A stretch of 64,000 bases of DNA, taken from contig NZ_JAFMOF010000005.1 of NCBI RefSeq assembly GCF_017349075.1, forward strand, positions 310,001-374,000, in the 5' to 3' direction. The DNA comes from Streptomyces triculaminicus. Lineage in GTDB: Bacteria; Actinomycetota; Actinomycetes; Streptomycetales; Streptomycetaceae. The translations under genes were made by a program, and so were the position numbers. The notes beneath the pieces were generated by a model, which was not told the origin of the DNA, did not search any database, and saw nothing but the letters and a program-made list of their open reading frames with translations. Of the stretch, positions 1 through 8,783 are shown in pieces. The first letter of the stretch is position 1. Every line of letters starts with the position of its first letter.

Positions 1-611
1 GCGTTCTTCTGATACACGACACCTGTCTGCTGCGCACGGCCCTTGCGGCCTGGATCGGCAGAGAGCCGGAACTCGAGGTGTCCTCGGCGTCGTGGAAGGG
101 CGCCGTCGCCACCTCACGGGCCCTGCGGCCGGACGTGTGCGTGGCCGACATGGACAGCCCCGACGCGGGCGCGGGGTGGGAGGACGCCAGGGGGCCGGCC
201 GGCGAGCGATGTACCGGCGGGGACCCCTGGGGGGCGATGCTGGCCCTGGCGACCGCCGGACGGCCGGGGCCGCTGCGTCGGGCCTATGAGATGGGGGCCT
301 TGGGGTACCTGAGCAAAAACGCTTCGCCCGACCGCTTGGTCGAGGGCATACGGCGGGTGGCGAAGGGCGAGCGTTACATCGACGAGACCCTCGGCTTCGG
401 CTTCCTCGAGGCCGCCGAGATCCCGCTGACCCGCCGCGAGCTGAGCGTGCTGTCACTGGCCGCCGGCGGCGCCTCCGTCGGCGAGATCGCCCGCAGTCTG
501 CACCTGTCGAACGGCACCGTACGCAACTACATGGCCGCCATCACCCGCAAGACCGGGGCCCGCAACCGCGTCGACGCCATCCGCATCTCCCAGTGCGCCG
601 GCTGGGTCTGA
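1..611 (+). CDS. amfR: AmfR/RamR-like LuxR-family response regulator (5' truncated)
   Basis: The frame is open from the first base, so the start codon lies before the window; about 203 residues are visible. The N-terminal part is a receiver domain. A candidate phospho-acceptor Asp sits in VADMDSPD, a Thr in LALATAG and the conserved Lys in YLSKNAS. The usual paired acids after the first strand read LIHD, so one acid is replaced by His. The C-terminal third is a LuxR/NarL helix-turn-helix (LTRRELSVLSLAAGG, then SNGTVRNYM). It is convergent with the lanthipeptide operon, and its last 159 bases lie antisense to the end of the exporter gene amfA. By homology with AmfR/RamR it should activate amfTSBA, with DNA binding as the output. 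Family assignment is firm; the specific name rests on context. Confidence 0.85.
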   Translation, partial: VLLIHDTCLLRTALAAWIGREPELEVSSASWKGAVATSRALRPDVCVADMDSPDAGAGWEDARGPAGERCTGGDPWGAMLALATAGRPGPLRRAYEMGALGYLSKNASPDRLVEGIRRVAKGERYIDETLGFGFLEAAEIPLTRRELSVLSLAAGGASVGEIARSLHLSNGTVRNYMAAITRKTGARNRVDAIRISQCAGWV

Positions 612-2278
612 GCCGCCCATCAGGTCCCGGTACAGCGCCGAGCCCGCCAGCAGCTCCTCGTGCGTACCCGCCGCCGTGCCGGGGCCGTCCATCACCAGCA
701 CCCGGTCCGCGCGCCGCGCCGACCCCGCGCGGTGGGCGACGACCACCAGGCTGCCGCCGGGGCGCGCCGCGAACGCGCGCTCCGCGCGCGCCTCGGCCGC
801 CGGATCGAGATGACAGGCCGCCTCGTCGAGGAGCACCACGGGCGCCGGCGAGAGGTACGCGCGCACCAGCGCGACCAGTTGCCGCTCCCCCGCCGAGAGC
901 GCGTCCGGCACGAGCGGGGCCGTCAGCCCGCCCAGCCGGCGCAGCAGGGCGGCCGCGCCGACGGCGTCGGCCGCCGCCAGCACCTCGCGGTCGTCCACCG
1001 GGTCGTCGCGCAGGTAGCACAGGTTCTCGCCGACGGTGCCGGAGAAGACGTACGCCTCCTGCGGGATGAGCACCCGCCGCGCCGCCGCCCCCGGGGCCCG
1101 GGCCGGCGCGCCGCCCACCCGCACCTCGCCCGCCCACGGCTCCACCAGGCCCGCGATCAGGGCGGCCAGCGTCGACTTGCCCACGCCGCTCGGCCCCACG
1201 ACCGCCAGCCGGCCGCCGCGGGGCAGCCTCAGGTCGAGGCCGTGCACGACGGGCTCGGCGTGCCGCCCGTACCCGAAGGTGACGCCCCGCAGCTCGACGG
1301 CCGGGCCGCGGGCGGGCGGCGGGGAGGGGGCGGGCGGCGGGGCGCGTCCGCCGCCGGCGCCGGGGCCGTCAGGCGGCGGAGGACCACCGCCAGTCGCGCA
1401 CCGCTCGTGCCCAGCCCGTGCACCAGGCTCTGCAGGGCGGGCAGCAGCGACTGCGTCAGATAGGCGAGGGCGCCCACCAGCGCGCCGGGTGTGACGCCGT
1501 GGTCCAGCAGCCACGGCGTGGCCACCAGCAGCGGTACGACCGGCAGGCGGCCGGCGACGGCCAGGGCCACGACGCGCGTGACCGACCAGCGGGCCAGGGC
1601 GTTCGCGGTGCGCAGCCCCTCCTCCACGGTCGCGCCCGTCTCCGCCGCCACGACGTGCTCGGCGCCGCCCGCGGCGACGTCCCGCAGGCCCGCGCAGACG
1701 GCGTCCGCCGACTGCGACAGCGCCTCGTCGGCCGCCAGGTACCCCTCCTGCCGGCGGGCCAGCGGCCGCAGCGTGAGCACGAACAGCGCGAGGCCGAGGA
1801 CGAGCGGCGGCACGACGACCGCCAGCAGCACGGGCGCCAGCAGGAAGAGCCCCGCCAGCGCGCCGGCGGCGGTGAAGACGAAGGAACGCGCCACCATCAG
1901 CAGGCCCGCGAAGGCGTCCCGGGCGATCTCCACCTGGTGGGTGAGGCGGGACACGGCCGCGCCGTCCGCGTCCTGCAGGGCGCGGGTGACCACCCGCCGG
2001 ACGAGCGCGTCGCGCAGGGGCTCGGCGAGGCCGGCGACGCCGTGGTACGTACGACCGGTGCCGTACGCCCCGGCCGCCACCGCCACCGCGGCGGCCGCGA
2101 GCCAGGCGAGGCCCGCGGCGGGGCGCCCGGCGAGGAAGCCGTCGTCCAGGGCGCGGGCGAGGGCGTAGCCCGTGGTGAACGTCTGGGCGGCCTCGACGAC
2201 GGACCAGGCGGCCAGGCGCGCGAGGGCGCCGCGGTGCGGGCGCCTGCGCAGGAAGGCGGCGCCTTGCCGGAGGATCAT
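453..2278 (-). CDS. amfA: AmfA-like ABC exporter (membrane + ATPase), frameshifted in this sequence
   Basis: A half-transporter for lanthipeptide export. The membrane domain (about 300 residues, several hydrophobic segments) reads well from ATG 2278, with a GGAAGGA ribosome site 9 bases upstream. The ATPase domain reads in another frame from about 1340 down to the stop at 453. It shows Walker A GPSGVGKST, signature LSAGERQL, Walker B VVLLDEA and the H-loop VVAHR. Start to stop is 1826 nt, one base short of a whole number of codons. The break falls near the G4-A-G5 tract at 1321-1330, inside the Pro-rich linker. I infer a missing base in the consensus rather than loss of function, but a genuine mutation cannot be excluded. 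The 3' end overlaps amfR by 159 bases on the opposite strand. It lies 52 bases downstream of amfB and is presumably cotranscribed with it. Confidence 0.8.
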
Positions 2279-2330
2279 CGCGCCGGTTCCTTCCGTGGGT
2301 TCGGCACCGCCGGGTACGCCGTCCTCCTCC

Positions 2331-4049
2331 TCACTCCCCGAACACCTCCCGGTACGCCCGCTCCCGCCACAGCGCGGCGTGCGGGCCCACCGCCCGTACC
2401 CGGCCCTCCTCCAGCCACGCCACCCGGTCCGCCCGCGCGGCCGTCGCGGGACGGTGGGCGACGATCAGGCGGGTGGGGGCGGCGACATCCGCCAGCAGGG
2501 CTTCGGCGACCCGGCGTTCGGTCACCGAGTCGAGGCTGGACGTCGCGTCGTCCAGGATCAGCAGCCGGCCGGCGTGGGCGAAGGCCCGGGCCAGGCCCAG
2601 GCGTTGGGACTCCCCGCCCGAGAGCGGCGCGTCGGCGCACGCGGTGGCGTAGCCGGCGGGCAGCTTGCGCAGGAAGTCGTCCGCGCACGCGGCCCGCGCC
2701 GCCGCTCTGACGGCGGCCGGCGAGGGCGTGAAGGAGCCGAAGGCGATCGTGCCGCCGACCGTGCCGCCGAGCGGCGCGGGCCGGGCGAAGGCGTAGCCGA
2801 CGGCGCGCCGCAGCTGTTCGCGGGTGAGGTCGCGCAGGGGGACGCCGTCGAGGGTGATCTCGCCGTCGTCGGGGTCGGCGAGGCGCCCGGCGAGTTCGGC
2901 GAGCACGGACTTGCCGCTGCCCGAGCGGCCGACGACGGCCAGCGTGGTGCCGCCCGGCAGGTCGAGGTCGACGCCGCGCAGCACGGCCCGCCCGCCGCGC
3001 TCGGCGCGCACGCCGCGCAGCCGGAGGGTGCCGAACCCGTCGGCGGGCAGGCGCCGGGTGCCGTGGCGCACGGGGGGCAGGGCCCGGACCTCGGCCAGGC
3101 GGCGGGCGGCGGTGCGGCTGTGGACCAGGGCGTTGAGGTGGCCGACGAGCATGCCGACGCCGGTGGCGAGCGCGGCGTAGCGGGAGGCGGCGAGCAGGTC
3201 GCCGACGCTCAGCCGGCCCCGGGAGAGCTGGAGTCCGGCGACGGCGAGGACGGTGATCTGCAGCAGCGGCACCAGGGTTGCGGCCTGGGCGGTGGAGCGG
3301 CCCTGGACGTGCCATACGCGGTGGCCGTGCCGGGAGAGGTCGGGCAGCGGTCGCAGGATCCGCTCGCGTTCGCGGCCGGCGGTGCCGGCGGCGGCGATGG
3401 TGCGGGCGCCGCGCAGCGCCTCGAGCAGGCGGCCGGCGATGTCGCCCTGGAGCCGCTGGTAGGCGGTGAGGGCGTCGGTGGAGGCGCGGGCGAACGCCCG
3501 GAGCAGCAGGGCGAGCAGGGGTGCCCCGGCGAGGAAGGCCGCGGCGAGCCAGGGGTCGATGACGCCGAGGGCGACGATGCCGCCCAGCGGCCCGGCGACG
3601 GCGGCCGCGGTTCCGGCGAGGGTGGCGGGGGCGGTCGCGGCGTGGGCGGTGTTGCCGACGAGCCGGGTGACGAGGTCGCCGGCGCGGATCCTGGCGGTCG
3701 CCCGGGGGCCCGCCGCGAGGATGTCGCCGAGGGCGCGGTGCCGCAGCCATGCCGTGGTGCGGGCCGTGGTGGTGGCGGTGAGGAGTTCGTCGAGCGCGTC
3801 CAGCACGGCGGGGACGCAGATCAGGGCGCAGCTCAGCAGCAGCCACCGGCCGGTGTCGCCGCGGCGGGCGAGCAGCAGGTCGAGGGTGTGGCCGAGCACG
3901 GCGGGCAGGAGGAGGGCGGCGCCGGTGCTCGCGGTGGTGACGGCGGCCAGGGCCAGGGTGCGGCCGGCGCTGTGGCGGAGGGCGGCGCGCAGGATCCCGT
4001 CGCCGTCCCGCGCGCTGGGCGCCGCGTGGCGGGGGACCGTGGCGGCCAT
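2331..4049 (-). CDS. amfB: AmfB-like ABC exporter, fused membrane and ATPase domains
   Basis: A 572-residue half-transporter. The N-terminal half carries about six hydrophobic helices (e.g. LAAVTTASTGAALLLPAVLG). The C-terminal half carries an ATPase with Walker A GRSGSGKS, signature LSGGESQRL, Walker B LLILDDATSSLD and H-loop IVAHR. There is no C39 peptidase domain, so the pair does not itself cleave the leader, as is usual for class III systems. ATG 4049 is preferred because GAAGGGGTG lies just upstream; a GTG nine bases earlier is an alternative. It lies between the precursor gene amfS and amfA on the same strand. It probably forms a heterodimer with AmfA to export the modified AmfS peptide. 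Confidence 0.88.
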   Translation of the reverse strand: MAATVPRHAAPSARDGDGILRAALRHSAGRTLALAAVTTASTGAALLLPAVLGHTLDLLLARRGDTGRWLLLSCALICVPAVLDALDELLTATTTARTTAWLRHRALGDILAAGPRATARIRAGDLVTRLVGNTAHAATAPATLAGTAAAVAGPLGGIVALGVIDPWLAAAFLAGAPLLALLLRAFARASTDALTAYQRLQGDIAGRLLEALRGARTIAAAGTAGRERERILRPLPDLSRHGHRVWHVQGRSTAQAATLVPLLQITVLAVAGLQLSRGRLSVGDLLAASRYAALATGVGMLVGHLNALVHSRTAARRLAEVRALPPVRHGTRRLPADGFGTLRLRGVRAERGGRAVLRGVDLDLPGGTTLAVVGRSGSGKSVLAELAGRLADPDDGEITLDGVPLRDLTREQLRRAVGYAFARPAPLGGTVGGTIAFGSFTPSPAAVRAAARAACADDFLRKLPAGYATACADAPLSGGESQRLGLARAFAHAGRLLILDDATSSLDSVTERRVAEALLADVAAPTRLIVAHRPATAARADRVAWLEEGRVRAVGPHAALWRERAYREVFGE

Positions 4050-4155
4050 GCGGCACACCCCTTCCTCGTCTCGGATGCGGGGCGGGCGTGCCGGTGGGCC
4101 CTCCGCCGACGAAGGGCCCACCGGGAGCGGTCACCCGCGAGCGACGGTCAGTCGG

Positions 4156-4281
4156 TCACAGGCAGAGCGCGACGCTGGCCGTGCTCCAGCACAGCAGGAG
4201 GCTGGCGTTGCTGCCGCCGCCACCGCCGCCGCCGTGGGACAGCTCGTCGGACTCCAGGCTCTGCAGGTCGAGAAGCGCCAT
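4156..4281 (-). CDS. amfS: AmfS/SapB-type class III lanthipeptide precursor
   Basis: A 41-residue precursor that starts MALLDLQSLESDE, the hallmark leader of AmfS/RamS peptides (a LLDLQ-type motif recognised by class III synthetases). The leader continues into a run of seven glycines. The C-terminal core contains SNASLLLC and STASVALC, each fitting the S-x2-S-x3-C pattern that forms a labionin or lanthionine ring; the peptide ends with Leu. Ribosome site AAGGAA lies just upstream of ATG 4281. The gene lies 44 bases after amfT and about 100 bases before amfB. By analogy with SapB and AmfS the product is an extracellular, amphiphilic, non-antibiotic peptide that lets aerial hyphae rise. The exact leader cleavage site and ring type (labionin or lanthionine) cannot be read from sequence. 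Confidence 0.95.
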   Translation of the reverse strand: MALLDLQSLESDELSHGGGGGGGSNASLLLCWSTASVALCL

Positions 4282-4325
4282 GGTTCTTCCTTTCGTGGGG
4301 ACGGATGGAACGTTGGTGGTGCTGG

Positions 4326-6968
4326 TCACGACTCCACGACGTGGTGGAGCCGGCTCTGGGGCGCCCGTAGGGGCGGCAGGAAGGGCAGCGGGGCCGGCCG
4401 GTCGCCGCCGAGGGCGGCGCCGAGCGCGAGCAGCACGCCGGCCGTTCCGGTGGCGAGGTCCATCGACAGCCGCATCATCTGGTGGCCGGGGAAGGCCAGT
4501 TCGCCGCGGTAGGGCATGGCGTACCAGGACAGGGCGGAGACCTGCCGGTCGATGTCCTCGCGGGTGACGCCCGGTGCCGTGGTGCGGGCGAGGTGCCAGA
4601 TCATCCCGGCGCGGCCCTGGAGGAGGCCGGGCTGGGCGTAGAAGCGGGACCGGGCGGCGGTGAGGATGCGGTCGCGGGCCTCGGTGAGGTCGTCGGCGCC
4701 GTCGGGTCGGTGGGCGAGGTAGTCGTCGAGCACCGCGCCGATGCCGACGCTGCCGTCGCCGAGGTAGGGCATGGTGCGCCAGCCCTCGTCGACGTCGAGG
4801 GAGCCGATGGGGGTGCGCACGCACCGGCCGAGGTCGTCGCGCAGGGCGGCGCCCGCGAGGTCCAGGAGGCCGGGTGCGCCGGTGCGTTCGTGAAGCCTGA
4901 GGAAGAGCAGCGCGGGGCCGGTGGTGCCGCGCATCAGTCCGGCGCGGCGGCGTCCGCCGGGCGTCGCGGCGTCGGTGACGAGCCGGTCGGCGAGCAGCCG
5001 GGCGGCCTCGAGGGCGGCGTCGCGCAGGGCCTTCTCGCCGGTGGCCTCGGCGAGGTCGTCGAGGGCCAGGCCGACGCCGGCGAGGCCGCCGTGGAGGCCG
5101 GGGCCCAGGCGCCGCCAGTTCTCGGCGAGCAGCGAGCCGGCGAGGTCGAGGGCGCGCTGGGTGTGGCCGAGGCGGTGCAGGGTGTGGGCGATGCCGGCGA
5201 GGCCGTCGTAGAGGCCGAGCGGGGTGCCGTGCGGTACGGGGTCGGTGTGCTCGAGCAGCCAGCGCTCGCCCTGTTCGTAGCGTTCGGCGCCGGTCTCGGC
5301 GAGGGCGTGCAGCACTCCGGCGGCGCCGTGCGCGAGTCCCAGTCCGCCGCCGTCGGTGAACTGCGCGATGTCGCCGGGGAAGAGCCGGTCGTCGCGGTCG
5401 GGTGTGGCGGAGGCCAGGATGGCGCGGACCATGGAGTCGCGGGCGGCGGGCCAGTCGCCCGGGTCGGGCAGGCCGGCGGGGCCGGCGCCGGGGAGCCGCT
5501 TCTCGGGCGTGGCCGGGGCGGCGTCCCGGGTGATCTCGGCGACCGCCTCGTCGAGGAACTCCCGGGGTACGGGGAAGTGTTCGGCGATGATGCCGGCCAG
5601 GTGGCCGGCCTTGGCGCGGTCGATGCCGAAGAGCGTGGTGACGGGCAGGAACAGCGCGAGGCGCAGGCAGGCGAGGGCGTAGCGGTCGACGTCGGTGCCG
5701 GTGCGGTCGGGCGGGGCGACGAAGCCGGGGTGGGCGACGATCTGCCGGCCGGCCTCGGTGACGGGCGCGGCGGCCTCGAAGTCGATGAGCGTCACGGACC
5801 GCTCGTCCGGTGCGACGAGGATGTTGAACATGTGCAGGTCGTTGAAGACCACGCCCCGGGCGTGCACCGCCTCGACCGCCTCTTCGACGGCCCGGTGGAC
5901 GCGCAGCGCCCACGCGGTGTAGTCGGCCAGCGCGGCGGGGTCGGGCTCGGGGACGAGCAGCGGATGGCGTTCGGCGAAGAAGGAGTTGAGCGGGCGGCCC
6001 TCGACGAAGTCCATGACGAGGAAGCGGTGGTCGCCGACGGCGAACCAGTCGCGCGGGGCGGGGGCGACGCCGAGCCCGGCGAGCTTCTCCAGCGCGTCCC
6101 GCTCGCGCTCCAGGCGGGCGATGGCGTCGGCGCCGTCGGCGGCGAGCCCCGCGTGCGGGCGGCCCTCCTTGAGGACGACGGCGGAGCCGTCGCGGGTGTC
6201 GGTGCCGCGGTAGACGCCGCCGCCGTTGGAGAAGTGCAGGGCCTTCTCGATGCGGTAGGGCAGCTCGCCGACGGTGGTGGCGTTGCGGGCGGCCAGGTGG
6301 GGCTCGAGGAAGGCGGGCAGGGTGACCCACTCGGGCACCCGGAAGGTGGGGTCGCGCCGGTCGGGCACGAGGGTGCCGCTCGCGTCCTCGAGGGCGGGCA
6401 CGAGGGTGCCCTCGGCGTCGGTGCAGTAGCGGGGGGCGAAGGCTCCGTAGCGCACGTAGAGCGGGCCCTCGTGCCAGCGCAGGTCGGTGAGGACGTACGG
6501 GCCGGGGGCGCCGCCCACGATCTCGTGGAGCTCGGTGAGGACGGTGTGCAGCTCGTCCTCGTCGGCCGGGTAGACGGTGACGAACTTGCCGCCGCCGTCG
6601 CGGGGCGCGTACTTGCCGTTGCGCAGGTGCAGCAGGTGCGGGGCGGGGACGAACTTGAACGGTATGCCCCGGGGGACGCAGTGGTCCCAGACGGCGGCCG
6701 CGGTCTTCTCGGCGCTCGCGGCGGTGGCGGAGACGTGGATCTTCCAGCCCTGGGCGGGCCGTCCCGGGCGCGGGGTGCCGTCGGCGTCCACGGGCGTGAG
6801 GTTGAGCCAGTCTCCGCTGCGGGTGCTCTTCCAGCCGTCGGGCACGGGGCGCTGGGCCGTCTCGTAGAGCCCGGTCCGCCGCCGGCCGCCCGCCGTGGCG
6901 GACAGCCGGTCCGGGATCTCGTAGAAGTGCGTGTCGGCCAGGCAGTACACCTCGTACCGCTTCTCCAT
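4326..6968 (-). CDS. amfT: Class III lanthipeptide synthetase AmfT/RamC (LanKC)
   Basis: An 880-residue trifunctional enzyme, the usual length for RamC/AmfT. It phosphorylates Ser/Thr of AmfS, eliminates phosphate and cyclises the resulting dehydro residues. The N-terminal lyase region (about 1-230) starts MEKRYEVYCLAD. The kinase domain follows, with the ATP-binding Lys in VVLKEG, a catalytic loop around VFNDLHMFNIL and the metal-binding LIDFE in place of DFG. The C-terminal third is LanC-like (AHGAAGVLHAL, GLHGGLAGVG, YLGDGSVGIG), without an obvious Cys-Cys-His zinc set, as expected for class III. Start ATG 6968 is chosen because AGAGGGGGACC precedes it; the frame is open a further 25 codons upstream without a better site. 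It is the first gene of amfTSBA. Confidence 0.93.
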   Translation of the reverse strand: MEKRYEVYCLADTHFYEIPDRLSATAGGRRRTGLYETAQRPVPDGWKSTRSGDWLNLTPVDADGTPRPGRPAQGWKIHVSATAASAEKTAAAVWDHCVPRGIPFKFVPAPHLLHLRNGKYAPRDGGGKFVTVYPADEDELHTVLTELHEIVGGAPGPYVLTDLRWHEGPLYVRYGAFAPRYCTDAEGTLVPALEDASGTLVPDRRDPTFRVPEWVTLPAFLEPHLAARNATTVGELPYRIEKALHFSNGGGVYRGTDTRDGSAVVLKEGRPHAGLAADGADAIARLERERDALEKLAGLGVAPAPRDWFAVGDHRFLVMDFVEGRPLNSFFAERHPLLVPEPDPAALADYTAWALRVHRAVEEAVEAVHARGVVFNDLHMFNILVAPDERSVTLIDFEAAAPVTEAGRQIVAHPGFVAPPDRTGTDVDRYALACLRLALFLPVTTLFGIDRAKAGHLAGIIAEHFPVPREFLDEAVAEITRDAAPATPEKRLPGAGPAGLPDPGDWPAARDSMVRAILASATPDRDDRLFPGDIAQFTDGGGLGLAHGAAGVLHALAETGAERYEQGERWLLEHTDPVPHGTPLGLYDGLAGIAHTLHRLGHTQRALDLAGSLLAENWRRLGPGLHGGLAGVGLALDDLAEATGEKALRDAALEAARLLADRLVTDAATPGGRRRAGLMRGTTGPALLFLRLHERTGAPGLLDLAGAALRDDLGRCVRTPIGSLDVDEGWRTMPYLGDGSVGIGAVLDDYLAHRPDGADDLTEARDRILTAARSRFYAQPGLLQGRAGMIWHLARTTAPGVTREDIDRQVSALSWYAMPYRGELAFPGHQMMRLSMDLATGTAGVLLALGAALGGDRPAPLPFLPPLRAPQSRLHHVVES

Positions 6969-7026
6969 CGGTCCCCCTCTGCTGCGACGGGAAGAGATTT
7001 CCACGCGGCGGAGGGACGGGACAGTC

Positions 7027-7060
7027 ACGCATGTCATGAACATCCCGTGCGGAACGCATG
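7027..7060 (-). promoter_or_regulatory. Direct repeats in the amfT promoter region, candidate AmfR operator
   Basis: Two exact copies of ACGCATG (CATGCGT on the coding strand) begin at 7027 and 7054, 27 bases apart. They lie about 60-90 bases upstream of the amfT start. An AT-rich TAAATATAT tract follows the second copy. Direct repeats spaced by a few helical turns in front of the operon suit a LuxR-type activator such as AmfR. This is inference from position; no binding consensus was available to compare. Confidence 0.35.
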
Positions 7061-7094
7061 CGTAAATATATGTCCGGACCAGGCCGGACGCCGG

Positions 7095-8555
7095 TCATCC
7101 GGCGGGCGGCAGGTGGATCGTCTTCTGCTCGAAGTACTCGGCGTAGCCCTCGGGTCCGCCCTCTCTGCCCATGCCGGAGTCCTTGTAGCCGCCGAAGGGC
7201 CCGAACATGTCCAGGCTGAAGGTGTTCACCGAGTACGTGCCGGTGCGCACCCGGCGCGCGATGGCGAGGCCGTGCTCGACGTCGCCGGTCCAGACGCTGC
7301 CGGACAGCCCGTAGGCGGAGTCGTCGGCGATCGCCACGGCCTGCTCCTCGTCCTCGTAGGACAGCAGGCAGACCACGGGCCCGAAGATCTCCTCGCGGGC
7401 GACGCGCATGTCGTTGGTGACCTCGCCGAAGAGCGTGGGCTCCACGTACCAGCCCGTGGGCAGGCCGGCGGGCCGGCCGCCGCCGGTCAGCACCTTGGCG
7501 CCCTCGCGCTGCCCGATCGCGATGTACTCCAGCGTCCGCTCGCGCCGGCGGCGGGTCACCAGCGGTCCGACGCGGGTGGCGGGGTCGAGCGGGTCGCCGA
7601 CGGTGAGCGCGCCGGCGGCCGCCGTGAGGCGCTCGGCGAGCTCGGCGTAGCGGGCGCGGGGGACCAGGACGCGGGTCTGGGCGACGCACGCCTGGCCGTT
7701 GTTCATCCACGCGCTCGGCACGATGCCGGCGACGGCCGCGTCGAGGTCGGCGTCGGGCAGGACGATGGCGGCGGACTTGCCCCCCAGCTCCAGGGTGACG
7801 CGGGCGAGGTGGCGGGCGGCGACCTCCATGACACGCTTGCCGGCCGCGACGGAGCCGGTGAAGGAGATCTTGTCGACGCCGGGGTGGCCGACCAGGTACT
7901 CACCGGTCTCCGGGCCGGCGGGCAGGATCGACAGCACGCCCTCCGGCAGCCCGGCCGCGGCCGCGATCTCGGCGAGCACGTAGGAGTCCAGCGGCGTCTC
8001 CGGGGAGGGCTTGAGGACCACCGAGCAGCCCGCCAGCAGCGCCGGCGCGAGCTTGGCCGCGGCCACGAACTGCGGGACGTTCCACGGCACCACGGCCGCG
8101 ACGACGCCCACCGGCTCCCGGCGCACGATCAGCGGGCCGAGGACGCCGGCCCGCCGTTCCTCGGCGTGGAAGCCGCGGGCGACGGCGATGGCGCTGTCCC
8201 ACACCATCACCGCGCCGAGCGCCTGGGCGAGGACGCTCCAGGAGTAGGGGGAGCCGTTCTGCGCGGAGATCATCCGGGCGATCTCCTCGTGGCGGGCGAG
8301 GATCCCGTCCTTGATGCGGGTGACCACCTCGATCCGCTCGGCCGGCGGCAGGCCGGCCCACACGCCCGAGTCGAAGGAGGTCCGGGCGGCGGCCACGGCC
8401 CGGTCGACGTCGGCGCGCGAGGCGTGCGGGACGCGGCCGATGACGGCCTCGGTGTGGGGCGAGACGACGTCGATGACGTCGCCGCCGGGGCCGGCGGCCG
8501 GGTCGGTGAGGGTGCCGCCGATGAAGAGCTGTCCGTGTTCGATGGGTCCGGCCAT
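7095..8555 (-). CDS. NAD(P)-dependent aldehyde dehydrogenase
   Basis: A 486-residue member of the aldehyde dehydrogenase superfamily. The glycine motif FTGSVAAGK (cofactor loop), the general base Glu in LELGGKSA and the nucleophile Cys in NNGQACVAQTR are all present. So is the C-terminal EEIFGPVV signature. It oxidises an aldehyde to the acid in the cytoplasm; the substrate cannot be read from sequence. ATG 8555 is supported by GGAGG nine bases upstream. It lies upstream of the amf operon on the same strand, with 126 bases and the candidate amfT promoter between them, so it is probably a separate unit. Confidence 0.9.
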   Translation of the reverse strand: MAGPIEHGQLFIGGTLTDPAAGPGGDVIDVVSPHTEAVIGRVPHASRADVDRAVAAARTSFDSGVWAGLPPAERIEVVTRIKDGILARHEEIARMISAQNGSPYSWSVLAQALGAVMVWDSAIAVARGFHAEERRAGVLGPLIVRREPVGVVAAVVPWNVPQFVAAAKLAPALLAGCSVVLKPSPETPLDSYVLAEIAAAAGLPEGVLSILPAGPETGEYLVGHPGVDKISFTGSVAAGKRVMEVAARHLARVTLELGGKSAAIVLPDADLDAAVAGIVPSAWMNNGQACVAQTRVLVPRARYAELAERLTAAAGALTVGDPLDPATRVGPLVTRRRRERTLEYIAIGQREGAKVLTGGGRPAGLPTGWYVEPTLFGEVTNDMRVAREEIFGPVVCLLSYEDEEQAVAIADDSAYGLSGSVWTGDVEHGLAIARRVRTGTYSVNTFSLDMFGPFGGYKDSGMGREGGPEGYAEYFEQKTIHLPPAG

Positions 8556-8697
8556 CGCGATCGCCTCCGTCAAAGCTGACGCTGCATCAGAAGAGCCAGC
8601 CGTTGGATAGCAGCTCCCCGCGCCGGGGGCAATGCCGGGCGCCGCCCGGGCAGCCGTGGCCATGACCGGATTCCGCCGCCCTCCGTGGCGGTATCAG

Positions 8698-8732
8698 GGC
8701 CCGGTAAAGGGCCGGATAAAGTTGTCCGGCCC
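8698..8732 (+). promoter_or_regulatory. Overlapping alternative hairpins in the ECF operon leader
   Basis: GGGCCGGA (8709-8716) and TCCGGCCC (8725-8732) form a perfect 8-bp stem with an 8-base loop. GGCCC at 8698-8702 can instead pair with GGGCC at 8709-8713. The two stems share bases and are mutually exclusive, about 50-85 bases ahead of the first gene of the ECF operon. This could be an attenuator or a protein operator. I see no recognisable cobalamin-riboswitch core. Confidence 0.35.
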
Positions 8733-8783
8733 CCCACAAAGCGACGTCGGTCGACCACCGGCACCACCGAGAGGCACCACTCC

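Noticed and set aside
1229..1514. Programmed ribosomal frameshifting in amfA
   Set aside because: The C/G run is not a recognised slippery site with a following pseudoknot, and four other genes show the same one-base deficit, so a consensus error is simpler.
4156..7710. An open frame of over 1100 codons running antisense-phase through amfT and ending in amfS
   Set aside because: Only its last 41 codons (amfS) are real. The rest is Arg/Pro/His-rich shadow of amfT in a GC-rich genome.
8556..8783. Cobalamin riboswitch ahead of the ECF operon
   Set aside because: I could not find the conserved B12-box or the multi-helix core; only two small alternative hairpins are supported.
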